Part shown: positions 9,283 through 18,398 of the stretch, piece after piece | How positions within the stretch are numbered: position 1 is the stretch's first letter | Layout: every line of letters starts with the position of its first letter | Origin: Halorhabdus salina | GTDB lineage: Archaea > Halobacteriota > Halobacteria > Halobacteriales > Haloarculaceae | Assembly: GCF_013839425.1 (NCBI RefSeq) | Contig: NZ_JACDNP010000002.1 | Location: forward strand, 61,443 to 125,442 | Reading direction: 5' to 3' | Length of the DNA stretch: 64,000 nt | Translations under genes and position numbers: made by a program | Notes under the pieces: model-generated | Told to the model about the DNA's origin: nothing | Databases searched by the model: none | Seen by the model: only the letters and a program-made list of their open reading frames with translations

Positions 9283-9464
9283 GTGAGTCACTCGTGGATT
9301 GACTCGGGTAGTTCGTGGCTGCCGGTCATCATCGGACGTGCTGATAGAACGACAACACACATGGTGATTACCAGCGCAGAAGGGACGTCTACCAGTGGCG
9401 ACTCTCACCGGTGTTCGCACCTGAAACCGCAAGGAACATCACCACTCAGTCGAACAACCAGGTG

Positions 9465-10601
9465 GTGAAACGACGTACGTTCCTTCGAACGGCCGGTATC
9501 AGCGTCGCCGGTGCGACGGCGCTTGCCGGCTGTTCGGACGCCGAACAGACCGAAGAAGGATCGCCGACGGCAACCGAGACGGACACAGCCACCGAGACCA
9601 GTACCGCAGCTCGCACGGGAACGACGACCGGCACCCCGATGGCCGAGCGGACGCTCCAGGTGGCGACGTACTCCTCGTTCACTGGCGAGGGTACCGCCGG
9701 CAACTGGCTGAAATCGGCCTTCGAATCGGCCCACGACGGCGTGACTGTCGAGTTCGTCACACCCGAAAACGGCCTCAACCAGTATATCTTGCGCCGACAG
9801 CAGGGTGCGCCCCTCGATGTCGACGCCTACGTCGGGTTGAACACGTCGGAGCTCGTCCGGGCCGACCAAGAACTCGATGGCTCGCTGTTCGCGACGCCTG
9901 ATCTAGAGCGGGCTGGAGACGTCAAACCGGAACTCCAGGCCGATCCGCGTGGCAGGGCGATCCCCTACGACACCGGGTATATCTCCCTGGTCTACGACGA
10001 GAGCGAGGTCGAAAACCCGGCGACGTTCGATACACTCACGACCGACCCGTACCGCGGCGATCTCATCGCTCAGAACGCCCAGCAATCCGACCCGGGCCGG
10101 GCGTTTCTCCTCTGGACGATCGCCGAGAAGGGGCCGGACGGCTACCTTGACTACTGGCGTGACCTCCTCGATAACGACGTGACGATTCTCTCCGATTGGG
10201 AGCCAGCCTACCAGGCCTACCAGAACGAGGAAGCCCCGATGGTCGTCTCATATTCGACCGATCAGGTCTACTATCACGGTGAAGGCGTCGACATGTCCCG
10301 CCATCAGGTCGGGTTCCTGAACGACCAGGGCTACGCCAACCCCGAGATGATGGGGCTGTTCACCGATGCCAACGCACCCGAAATCGGCCGGCAGTTCATG
10401 GACTTTGCCCTCTCACCGGAGGCACAGGCCGAGATCGCAGTCCGGAACGTCCAGTTCCCGGCCGTCGAAGGGGTCGATCCCGGCGCGGAGTTCTCACAGT
10501 ACGCCGACGAGCCCGGCGAACCCGTCACGTTCACGTACGACGAACTGGCAGGGAACGTCGAGGGATGGATCGAGGACTGGGCCCGCGAAGTCAGCGCCTG
10601 A
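9465..10601 (+). CDS. thiB: Thiamine-type ABC transporter substrate-binding lipoprotein
   Basis: This is the extracytoplasmic binding protein of an ABC importer, about 378 residues. The signal has a twin-arginine start (KRRTFLRTAG) and a lipobox (LAGC), consistent with Tat export and a lipid anchor. The mature part resembles ThiB: TLQVATYSSFTGEG near the start, RAIPYDTGYISLVYDES in the middle and VVSYSTDQVYYHG later. GTG at 9465 (or 9462) is chosen because the signal begins there; an ATG at 9411 would add an unlikely polar extension. The gene opens a three-gene transporter operon. Thiamine is the likely substrate by homology; iron or putrescine relatives cannot be fully excluded. Confidence 0.8.
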   Translation: MKRRTFLRTAGISVAGATALAGCSDAEQTEEGSPTATETDTATETSTAARTGTTTGTPMAERTLQVATYSSFTGEGTAGNWLKSAFESAHDGVTVEFVTPENGLNQYILRRQQGAPLDVDAYVGLNTSELVRADQELDGSLFATPDLERAGDVKPELQADPRGRAIPYDTGYISLVYDESEVENPATFDTLTTDPYRGDLIAQNAQQSDPGRAFLLWTIAEKGPDGYLDYWRDLLDNDVTILSDWEPAYQAYQNEEAPMVVSYSTDQVYYHGEGVDMSRHQVGFLNDQGYANPEMMGLFTDANAPEIGRQFMDFALSPEAQAEIAVRNVQFPAVEGVDPGAEFSQYADEPGEPVTFTYDELAGNVEGWIEDWAREVSA

Positions 10602-10603
10602 CG

Positions 10604-12397
10604 ATGGCGTGGCCGTCGTCGGATCGGGTCGTCTTCCCGGTTGGACTCCTGGCCACACTGTTAGTACTGGTGACGGTCTTCTACTACCCCGTCGGTCGCG
10701 TACTCCTGGCTGCGATCAACCCTGGCGGGACCCCACTGGCACCGATCGTGGAGATACTCGCCGATCCCTTTTACCTCGGCGTGGCCCACCACGTCTTCGC
10801 CGATCCGATGGGCGTCCCCGCGGGAGTTCTCACGTGGCTGGCCGACGGGGCACCGCTCAGCGCGGTTGAGTTCGGGCTGTTCGGTTTCACGGCCTATCAA
10901 GCGGCATTGTCGGCACTCGCGAGCGTCGCCTTGGGCCTGCCCGGCGCGTACGTGCTCGCCCGCTTCGACTTTTGGGGGCGACAGACACTCACGTCGCTGA
11001 CGATCGTGCCCTTCGTCCTGCCGTCGATTCTCGTGGCGGTCGGCTTTCAGGCCATGTTCGGCCGGACAGGGCTCTTCAACGACCTCCTCGGGGTCGTCGG
11101 CCTGGGGCCGATCGAGGTGCTCTATTCGCTGCCGGCGATCGTAATCGCCCACGCTTTCTACAACGCACCACTGGTCACCCGCTTCGTGACGAGCGCCTGG
11201 GAAGGGATCGACGCCCGGGAGATCGAGTCGGCCCGATCGATGGGTGCGACACCGATTCGAGCGTTCCGGGACGTCGTCCTCCCCCAGTTGCGCCCCGCGC
11301 TGCTCTCGGCGACGCTGCTCGCGTTCGTGTTCTCGTTCATGTCCTTCCCGATCGTGCTGGCGCTTGGCGGCCTCGAGTTGCAGACTGTCGAAGTATGGCT
11401 CTACGCAAAAGTGCAATCGCTGGATCTCGAGGCGGCCGCCGCACTGGCCGTCCTCGAATCAGCCATCTCGCTCGCGATCATGTACATCTACCTCCGGTAT
11501 GAGTCCGGACAGATCGTGTCTCACACTGGAGGGCGCTCCCGCTCGCGACGATCGCTAGTTGCGGGGTGGCGGACGCTTTCCGACCCGCGACGCCTGGCAG
11601 TGCTCGCCTACGGGTGCGTCGCGGCGGTCGTCTTCCTCGGACCGATCCTCAGCCTGCTGATCGAGAGCGTTACGGGGCCGGAGGGGGCGTTCACGACGGC
11701 GTACTACGAATTCCTGCTCGCTCGACAGGCCTCGACCGCAGTCGGGACGATCGCACCGCTCACGGCGATTCGCAACTCGGTGTTGTTCGCCTTGGGAACG
11801 CTCGCGACCGCTGTTCCGATGGGCGTGATCGTGTCGCTGGTTGCGACCCGCAGCGGGCGGGGCAGTCGCCTCGCGGAGACGCTGTTGTCGGCGCCGATCG
11901 CCGTCAGCGGCATCGTCGTCGGCCTGGGGCTGTTGCAGACGCTCGTCTTCGGCGTCGAAGTGTTGGGCCATCGACTCACTGTGACCGGCTGGATCGCGGT
12001 CGTCGCCGCCCACGCCGTCGCAGCCTACCCGTTCGTGACCCGCAACGTGACCCCTGCCCTGGCCGGCATCGACGACCGGCTGGTCGAGACCGCGCGGTCA
12101 CTGGGTGCGACGCGATTCCGGGCACTGTTGACGGTGACCCTGCCGCTGATCGTCGCCCCGCTGGTAGCCGGGGCGGCCTTCGCCTTCGCGATCAGCATCG
12201 GCGAGTTCGACTCGACGGTCCTGCTCGCGGAGGGCGGGGCGAGTCACACGATGCCGGTCGCGCTCGAACGGTACGTCGGCAACCGCTCGATCGGGCCGAG
12301 CCTCGGGCCCGCCACCGCGATGGGGACCGTCCTGCTCGCGGTGACGGCCGCCAGTTTCGTGGTCATCGACCGCGTCGGAGGGAGATACGATGGGTGA
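10604..12397 (+). CDS. thiP: Thiamine-type ABC transporter permease, two-domain
   Basis: This permease of about 597 residues contains two fused BPD-type membrane domains. EAA loops mark each half: EGIDAREIESARSMGATPIRAFRDVVLP and, later, AGIDDRLVETARSLGATRFRALLTVTLP. About twelve membrane helices are expected. ThiP and FbpB proteins share this fused layout. It starts 2 nt after the binding-protein stop and overlaps the ATPase gene by 8 nt, so translation is probably coupled. Confidence 0.85.
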   Translation: MAWPSSDRVVFPVGLLATLLVLVTVFYYPVGRVLLAAINPGGTPLAPIVEILADPFYLGVAHHVFADPMGVPAGVLTWLADGAPLSAVEFGLFGFTAYQAALSALASVALGLPGAYVLARFDFWGRQTLTSLTIVPFVLPSILVAVGFQAMFGRTGLFNDLLGVVGLGPIEVLYSLPAIVIAHAFYNAPLVTRFVTSAWEGIDAREIESARSMGATPIRAFRDVVLPQLRPALLSATLLAFVFSFMSFPIVLALGGLELQTVEVWLYAKVQSLDLEAAAALAVLESAISLAIMYIYLRYESGQIVSHTGGRSRSRRSLVAGWRTLSDPRRLAVLAYGCVAAVVFLGPILSLLIESVTGPEGAFTTAYYEFLLARQASTAVGTIAPLTAIRNSVLFALGTLATAVPMGVIVSLVATRSGRGSRLAETLLSAPIAVSGIVVGLGLLQTLVFGVEVLGHRLTVTGWIAVVAAHAVAAYPFVTRNVTPALAGIDDRLVETARSLGATRFRALLTVTLPLIVAPLVAGAAFAFAISIGEFDSTVLLAEGGASHTMPVALERYVGNRSIGPSLGPATAMGTVLLAVTAASFVVIDRVGGRYDG

Positions 12398-13433
12398 GTC
12401 GACTGAAACGGGCGTGGAACTCGAAGACGTCTCCGTTTCCTTCGGTGACGTCCCCGCGCTATCGGACGTGACGCTGTCGGTCGCCGAGGGAGAGTTCTTC
12501 ACGCTCGTCGGGCCATCCGGGTGTGGCAAGACGACGACGCTCCGGACCATCGCCGGCTTCGAAACGCCGGCAAGCGGGACGGTTCGGATCGGCGGCCGCG
12601 ACGTCACCGGCCTGCCGCCCGAACAGCGCGACGTGGGGATCGTCTTCCAGAACTACGCCCTGTTCCCGCATATGACTGTCCGGGAGAACGTCGCCTACAG
12701 CCTGCAGTACCGGTCGGCACCGGGCGACACCGACTCCGAGGAGCGAGTCGCCGAACTGCTGGAACTCGTCGAGGTGGCCGATCTGGCGGATCGACGGCCG
12801 GAATCGCTCTCGGGCGGCCAGCAACAGCGTGTCGCCCTCGCTCGCGCGCTCGCACCCGGCCCGGACGTCCTTCTGCTCGACGAACCGCTCTCGGCGCTGG
12901 ACGCGCGGTTGCGCGAACAGTTGCGCCTCGAAGTGCGGGAGATCCAGCGCGAGTTGGGGATCACGACGATCTACGTCACCCACGACCAGGCCGAAGCGCT
13001 GGCGATCAGCGACCGGATCGGCGTGGTCAACGACGGTCGGATCGAACAGATCGGGACGCCGGAGGACGTCTATCGGAATCCCGCGACGCGGTTCGTTGCG
13101 GCGTTCGTCGGCGAAAACAACGTCTTCGACGCGCGGGTCGACGGTGACAATCAGTCCCTGACGATCGACAACGAGAGAATCGACCTCCCACAATCGCCCC
13201 CCACTCGCAGCGATGTGACTGTCTGTGTCCGTCCCGAGGACATCCACCTCGGGTCCGGCGAAGTGACCCTCTCGGCGACCGTCGTACACGTCGAGTTCCT
13301 GGGCGACGCCTACCGCGTCCACTGTACGTGGAACGGCCACTCGATCAGAGTCAGGACCCAGCGCGAACCGGACGGCGAGGACGTCACGCTCGGCTTTGAC
13401 GCCGCGGACGTGACCGTCATCGGAGCCGAGTGA
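12390..13433 (+). CDS. thiQ: Thiamine-type ABC transporter ATP-binding protein
   Basis: This is the 347-residue ATPase of the importer. Walker A is GPSGCGKTTTLR, the Q-loop is VFQNYALFPH, the signature is LSGGQQQRVALARAL, Walker B is VLLLDEPLSALD and the H-loop is YVTHDQAEAL. After residue 240 it has a TOBE-like regulatory domain (VCVRPEDIHLGSGEVTLSAT), making it closer to the PotA/FbpC length class than to short bacterial ThiQ. The thiamine assignment comes from the neighbouring binding protein. Confidence 0.85.
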   Translation: MGESTETGVELEDVSVSFGDVPALSDVTLSVAEGEFFTLVGPSGCGKTTTLRTIAGFETPASGTVRIGGRDVTGLPPEQRDVGIVFQNYALFPHMTVRENVAYSLQYRSAPGDTDSEERVAELLELVEVADLADRRPESLSGGQQQRVALARALAPGPDVLLLDEPLSALDARLREQLRLEVREIQRELGITTIYVTHDQAEALAISDRIGVVNDGRIEQIGTPEDVYRNPATRFVAAFVGENNVFDARVDGDNQSLTIDNERIDLPQSPPTRSDVTVCVRPEDIHLGSGEVTLSATVVHVEFLGDAYRVHCTWNGHSIRVRTQREPDGEDVTLGFDAADVTVIGAE

Positions 13434-13512
13434 GACATCCGGAGGCGGCGACGAGGTCGAACAACAGGACGAAAACGCCGACGATTTGACGGCGACGGCC
13501 CGACTCGAAGCA

Positions 13513-14529
13513 ATGCCGGATCGCGGAAAGATAGACGACGGAACCTTCGAGGAGATCATCGCGCCACAGTTGGGTGCCGACCGGGCGGACGTAACGGTCG
13601 GCCCACAGCACGGCGTCGACTTCGGCGTGCTCTCGGTCGAGGACAGCGCGATCGTGACGGCAACCGATCCGATATCGGTCCTCCCCGCGCTGGGCTTCGA
13701 GCGGGCCGGACGCATGGCGCTCGACATCGTTCTGACGGACGTCGCTGTCTCGGGGATCGACCCGACACACGTCACTGTAAGTCTGTCACTTCCCACAGAA
13801 ATGACCGACGAGGAACTCGCCCGGACCTGGCACGGGATGGCCGACCACGCCGAAGCGCTGGGCGTGAGCGTCGTCGCCGGCCACACGGCGCGCTACGAGG
13901 GGATCGACTACTCGTGGGTCGGCGGCGGGACGGCCCTGGGCGTCGGCGATCCGTCCGATCTGGTCCGGCCCGACGGAGCACAGCCGGGCGACGCGATCGT
14001 CCTCACGACCGGCCCCGGCACGGAGACGGCCGGACTGTTTGCGACGCTGTTCCCGGACGCCCTCGAGTTGTCGGCCGCGACCGTCGCGACGGCACAGGAG
14101 CGCGTCGAGGACATTCTCGGGGTCGCGGACGCCAACCGCGCAAGCGAAGCTGGCGACCTGCACGCAATGCACGACGCGACCGAGGGCGGGGTCATCGGTG
14201 GGCTCGCCGAGATGGCGACGGGGGCTGGCCACCGGTTCGTCGTCGAGCGCGACCCGGCCCCGATCCAGCCAGGTGTGCAAGCCGTCTGTGACGCCGTGGG
14301 AGTCGATCCCTGGACGGTCTCCAGCGCGGGGAGCCTCCTGCTCACGACGCCTCCCGAAGAAGCGACGGCGGTCGTCGAAGCGATGGAGTCGGGCGGGACG
14401 CCGGCCGCGGTGATCGGCCAGGTCAAGGCGACCGATGGCGAGGGAACGGTCCACCTCGACGACCAACGAGCCGAGGCCCCGAAGAGTGATCCCGCCTGGG
14501 ATGCCATGGCACAGCTCGCGGACCGCTAA
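13513..14529 (+). CDS. AIR synthase-related (PurM/HypE/ThiL superfamily) protein
   Basis: This 338-residue protein belongs to the PurM-like ATP-binding superfamily. The N-terminal half has the GRMALDIVLTDVAVSGIDPTH core and DPISVLP. The C-terminal half has HDATEGGVIGGLAEMATGAG and SSAGSLLLTTPPE, which match HypE/AIR-synthase relatives. It follows the thiamine transporter operon, and ThiL (thiamine-phosphate kinase) is in this superfamily, but its closest motif match is HypE-like, so a thiamine role is only a suggestion. TTG at 13486 could extend it by nine codons; the ATG is preferred. Confidence 0.75.
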   Translation: MPDRGKIDDGTFEEIIAPQLGADRADVTVGPQHGVDFGVLSVEDSAIVTATDPISVLPALGFERAGRMALDIVLTDVAVSGIDPTHVTVSLSLPTEMTDEELARTWHGMADHAEALGVSVVAGHTARYEGIDYSWVGGGTALGVGDPSDLVRPDGAQPGDAIVLTTGPGTETAGLFATLFPDALELSAATVATAQERVEDILGVADANRASEAGDLHAMHDATEGGVIGGLAEMATGAGHRFVVERDPAPIQPGVQAVCDAVGVDPWTVSSAGSLLLTTPPEEATAVVEAMESGGTPAAVIGQVKATDGEGTVHLDDQRAEAPKSDPAWDAMAQLADR

Positions 14530-14627
14530 GCCGGTCCGGTGGGAGTCTCGAACGGGCGTAGTACAAATTCACTTGGACAATAGCAATCAAAGTTGTTTAG
14601 TATGGTCGGAGAGAACCGGCGGATCAC

Positions 14628-16754
14628 ATGGTCGAGGAGGTTCGCAAGCGCGACGGAACGCACGAGTCCTTCGACAGGTCGAAGATCACGAACGCCATCC
14701 GGCAGGCGTTCGAGGCGGCCGGAGCTGACCCGGACGTCAAGATCGCTACCGTGGCCGACGGCGTAGTGGATCGCCTGGACCCGGCAGACGGGACAGTCGC
14801 CGTCGAGACGATTCAAGATCACGTCGAGCGGACGCTCGTCGAGGCTGACGAGTACGAGGCTGCCAAGCGGTACATCCTCTATCGCCACCGTCACGCCGGG
14901 TTACGTGACCTGGAAGGGCTCGTAGAGGCCAACGGCGGCGAGGCCGAGGAGCGCTCCCAGGGCGCGGTCGATGCCTACGTCGAACGCGAGGACTGGCGCG
15001 TCCGGGAGAACTCCAACATGGACTACTCCCTGCAGGGGCTGAACATCCACCTCACCGAGCGGACGATCGAAGACTACTGGCTGGAGAAAATCTACAGCGC
15101 CGAGGTAGCACAGGCCCACGAGTCGGGCGCGATCCACGTCCACGATCTTGGCGTTTTGGGGCCCTACTGTGTCGGCTGGGACATCGAAGACATCCTTCGG
15201 GAGGGGCTCAAGGGCGTCCGCGGGAAAGTCGAATCCGGGCCCGCCAAGCACTTCGACGTGGCGCTGATGCAACTCGTGAACTTCCTGTATACGCTGCAGG
15301 GCGAGGCTGCCGGCGCGCAGGCGCTCTCGAATTTCGACACCTACCTTGCGCCGTTCATCCGGGCAGACGACCTCGAGTACGAGGAGGTCCGCCACCAGCT
15401 CCAGCAGTTTATCTTCAATCTCAACGTCCCCACCCGGGTCGGCTTCCAGGCCCCCTTCACCAATCTCTCGATGGACCTGACGGTCCCCGATCACCTCGCC
15501 GACAAGCCGGTCGTGATCGGCGGCGAGCAGGGAGAGACGACCTACGGGGAGTTCCAGGACGAGGTGGACATGATCAACCGCGCCTTCGCCGAGGTGATGC
15601 TCGAGGGCGACGCGAAGGGCCGGCCGTTCACGTTCCCGATCCCGACCTACTCCATCACCGAGGACTTCGACTGGGACAACGAGACGCTCGATCCCGTCTG
15701 GGAGATGACCGCCACGTACGGCACCCCCTACTTCTCGAATTTCGTCAACAGCGAGATGGATACCGAGGACGCCCGCTCGATGTGCTGTCGGCTCCGACTG
15801 GACAACCGCGAACTCGAGTCTCGTGGCGGCGGGCTGTTCGGTTCGAACCCACTCACGGGTTCGATCGGCGTCGTCACGATCAACCTGCCCCAGCTGGGCT
15901 ATCGGGCCGACGATGAGGACGAGTTCTTCGACCGACTGGGATCGCTGATGGACGTCGCAAAGCAGAGCCTGGAGACCAAACGCGAGGTCCTCGAACGGTA
16001 CACCGAGCAGGGGCTGTACCCCTACGCGAAGTTCTACCTCCGGAACGTCGAGGAAGCCCACGATAGCTACTGGGCGAACCATTTCTCGACGATCGGCCTC
16101 ATCGGAACCCACGAGGCCCTGCTGAACCTTCGGGGCCCGGAATCGGGGATCGACACACCCGATGGCAAGCAGTTCGCGGAGGAAGTCCTCGAGTTCATGC
16201 GCGATCGGCTCCGTGAGTACCAGGCCGAAACGGGACACATGTACAATCTGGAAGCGACGCCCGCGGAGGGGTCGTCCTACCGCCTCGCACGACAGGATCG
16301 CGAGCAGTTCCCCGACCTGCGCGTCCACGCTACCGACGGCCTCGACGGCGAGGAGCCGATCTACACGAACTCCACCCAGTTGCCCTTCGGCGCGCAACCG
16401 GACGTCTTCGACGCCCTGGATCACCAGGACGATCTCCAGACGAAATACACCGGGGGAACGGTCTTTCACGGCTGGCTCGGCGAATCGATGCCCTCGCCCG
16501 AGTCGACAAAGCAACTCGTCAGAACGATCGCCGAAAACTACGAGTTGCCCTACTACACGCTCACACCGACGTTTTCGGTCTGCCCGACCCATGGCTATCA
16601 CAGCGGCGAACACGAGACGTGCCCAGCCTGTGGGGAATCCTGTGAGGTGTATTCCAGGGTCGTGGGCTACCTCCGACCCACCGAACACTGGAACCCGGGC
16701 AAGCAAGAGGAGTTCGACGAGCGGGCGGACTTCCGACCCAGCATCGCCGACTGA
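14628..16754 (+). CDS. nrdD: Anaerobic (class III) ribonucleoside-triphosphate reductase
   Basis: This enzyme reduces ribonucleotides to deoxyribonucleotides without oxygen by means of a glycyl radical. It is 708 residues. Residues 1-90 form an ATP-cone (VEEVRKRDGTHESFDRSKIT). The barrel follows, with ESGAIHVHDLG. Near the C-terminus a zinc site uses two cysteine pairs (VCPTHGYHS, CPACGESC), followed by the radical site SRVVGYLRP with Gly680. The ATG at 14628 has a TTTAGTATG element upstream. Its stop overlaps nrdG by one base. Its presence implies a capacity for anaerobic growth. Confidence 0.95.
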   Translation: MVEEVRKRDGTHESFDRSKITNAIRQAFEAAGADPDVKIATVADGVVDRLDPADGTVAVETIQDHVERTLVEADEYEAAKRYILYRHRHAGLRDLEGLVEANGGEAEERSQGAVDAYVEREDWRVRENSNMDYSLQGLNIHLTERTIEDYWLEKIYSAEVAQAHESGAIHVHDLGVLGPYCVGWDIEDILREGLKGVRGKVESGPAKHFDVALMQLVNFLYTLQGEAAGAQALSNFDTYLAPFIRADDLEYEEVRHQLQQFIFNLNVPTRVGFQAPFTNLSMDLTVPDHLADKPVVIGGEQGETTYGEFQDEVDMINRAFAEVMLEGDAKGRPFTFPIPTYSITEDFDWDNETLDPVWEMTATYGTPYFSNFVNSEMDTEDARSMCCRLRLDNRELESRGGGLFGSNPLTGSIGVVTINLPQLGYRADDEDEFFDRLGSLMDVAKQSLETKREVLERYTEQGLYPYAKFYLRNVEEAHDSYWANHFSTIGLIGTHEALLNLRGPESGIDTPDGKQFAEEVLEFMRDRLREYQAETGHMYNLEATPAEGSSYRLARQDREQFPDLRVHATDGLDGEEPIYTNSTQLPFGAQPDVFDALDHQDDLQTKYTGGTVFHGWLGESMPSPESTKQLVRTIAENYELPYYTLTPTFSVCPTHGYHSGEHETCPACGESCEVYSRVVGYLRPTEHWNPGKQEEFDERADFRPSIAD

Positions 16755-17437
16755 TGAATCTCGGCGGCCTCCAGCGGACGACGCTGTCTGACTTCCCCGG
16801 TCGCGTCGCCTGCACGGTCTTCACCGCGGGCTGTAACATCCAGTGCCCGTACTGTCAGAACCCATCACTACTCGACGAGAGGCCCCAAATCGAGACACAG
16901 GATGTCTTCGAGTTGCTTGACACGCGCGCGAACCTCCTCGACGGCGTCGTGATCAGCGGCGGCGAACCGACGCTTCAGGATGACTTACCGGCGTTCGTCG
17001 AGCGGATCGCCGACCGCGGGCTGGACGTGAAACTCGACACGAACGGGACGCGACCGGACACGTTGCGTGAGACGCTGGAAACCGGAGCGATCGACTACGT
17101 TGCGATGGACCTCAAGACACTCCCCAAGCGCTACGACGAACTCGGTGCCAGGGATGGTATCGCCGAGGCTATCGAGCGGAGCGTCGAACTCGTCCGCGAT
17201 CGAGCGCCAGCCTCCGAATTCCGGACGACCTTCGACCCGGGCGTGGTCGCGCCCGCGGATTTCGAACGGCTCGCTGCACTGGCGGGGGACGGCCCGTTGT
17301 ACGTCCAGCGCGTCGAGACCGGCGCCGTACTATCGCCCGAGCGGGTCGAACCCACGCCCTCGGAGCCACTCGAAGCGATCGAGGCGACCCTCGGAGACCT
17401 GCCGTCGCCGGTCACCCGACGGTCAACGGAGCGGTGA
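16754..17437 (+). CDS. nrdG: Anaerobic ribonucleotide reductase activating radical-SAM enzyme
   Basis: This 227-residue radical-SAM protein generates the glycyl radical on its partner. The cluster-binding motif CNIQCPYCQ has cysteines at 27, 31 and 34, and SGGEPTLQ is the SAM-binding GGE motif. The sequence resembles the archaeal and Thermotoga-type NrdG activators longer than the E. coli protein. It overlaps nrdD by one base (TGATG), so the two are translated together. Confidence 0.9.
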   Translation: MNLGGLQRTTLSDFPGRVACTVFTAGCNIQCPYCQNPSLLDERPQIETQDVFELLDTRANLLDGVVISGGEPTLQDDLPAFVERIADRGLDVKLDTNGTRPDTLRETLETGAIDYVAMDLKTLPKRYDELGARDGIAEAIERSVELVRDRAPASEFRTTFDPGVVAPADFERLAALAGDGPLYVQRVETGAVLSPERVEPTPSEPLEAIEATLGDLPSPVTRRSTER

Positions 17438-17502
17438 CACCCCCACGTCAAGTCAACGGACGCGAAAAGAAGATCCTGAATCGCCGGTAATGCCCAGCCC
17501 GA

Positions 17503-18234
17503 CTACCACCGCTCGAAACGCTCGCTCAGAGCCCCGCCTGCCGCCCCGATGACGGCGGCACCGATCGCGACGGCGATTGCCTGTGTGAGCAAGTCACCGA
17601 ACTCCGGAAGCGCTGTTGACACGGTCTCGGGTTTGAACAGGGTATAGAACACGGCCAGCACAAGTAGCGTCGCCAGTACGGCGCCGCCGTTGACCGCTGC
17701 TCCGACGGCCGGCGGTGACGACCCCGCCGACGCACGCTGGCCGACGAAAAAGCCGAGTCCGATCGCAAGCAGCGGCGAGAGGAGGAAAGTGAACTCGAAG
17801 GCACCGTACGACGCGACGAACAGTGCCTGCTCGCTGGCTATCGAGATACCAGCGACGCCACTGGTGCTTTCCCCCGCGAGCGTGGACGCGAGAAACAGCA
17901 GCACCAGCGTTCCGAGCCCGATCGAGAGGTACGCACCCAATCCGAGTTTCCCGAACTTCTGGAAGTCGGGGCCAAGTGTCGAACCACCCATCCCCTGGCC
18001 GTACCCGGGTTGACCCGGCGGTTGCTGAACGCCACCCTGCTGGTACTGCTGGCCCTGGGGCGCCTGCTGGCCTTGCTGTCCACCTTGGGGCGGTGCCTGC
18101 TGTGGTTGTTCGCCCTGTGCCTGCTGTGGTTGTTCGCCCTGTGCCTGCTGTGGTTGTTCGCCCTGTGCCTGCTGTGGTTGTCCATCCTGCGACTGCCCGC
18201 CATCAGCGACGGGTTCGTGATTGGATCCCGACAT
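17503..18234 (-). CDS. Membrane protein with Gln/Pro-rich repeat N-terminus
   Basis: This is a protein of about 243 residues. The first 90 residues are low complexity, with an eight-residue repeat (QAQGEQPQ) encoded by a 24-bp tandem DNA repeat, then more Gln/Gly/Pro. From about residue 100 it has five or so hydrophobic helices (YLSIGLGTLVLLFLASTLAG, LFVASYGAFEFTFLLSPLLA, FFVGQRASAG). This layout matches a group of haloarchaeal hypothetical membrane proteins of unknown role. ATG at 18234 is chosen; an upstream ATG at 18285 would add 17 atypical residues. Confidence 0.65.
   Translation of the reverse strand: MSGSNHEPVADGGQSQDGQPQQAQGEQPQQAQGEQPQQAQGEQPQQAPPQGGQQGQQAPQGQQYQQGGVQQPPGQPGYGQGMGGSTLGPDFQKFGKLGLGAYLSIGLGTLVLLFLASTLAGESTSGVAGISIASEQALFVASYGAFEFTFLLSPLLAIGLGFFVGQRASAGSSPPAVGAAVNGGAVLATLLVLAVFYTLFKPETVSTALPEFGDLLTQAIAVAIGAAVIGAAGGALSERFERW
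18094..18181. repeat. 24-bp tandem repeat, about 3.7 copies
   Basis: The unit starts TGCCTGCTGTGGTTG and repeats without change at 18094, 18118 and 18142, with a partial fourth copy to 18181. It encodes the QAQGEQPQ repeat of the membrane protein. Identical copies suggest recent slippage, so length may differ between strains. Confidence 0.9.
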
Positions 18235-18398
18235 GTGAGAGTTTACCTCATACTCAGCAGAAATAAGTTTCGGAAGGATCGCCACGCCCGCGAAACGAAC
18301 TCCACCGTGAGGGACCTATCTGACTCGTTTCAGGAGTGACACAGTTTGCAGGCACTGCCCAACCAGTGATCGAAGCCGACCAGCCGACGAGTTGGCAC

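Noticed and set aside
9283..9464. TPP riboswitch before thiB
   Set aside because: The expected CUGAGA and ACCUGAU cores in the right order were not found.
12459..13886. 475-codon open frame opposite the thiQ and AIR-synthase genes
   Set aside because: It spans two convincing genes on the other strand and shows only compositional openness.
14901..16706. 601-codon open frame opposite nrdD
   Set aside because: It mirrors the codon structure of nrdD and has no promoter or recognisable motif.
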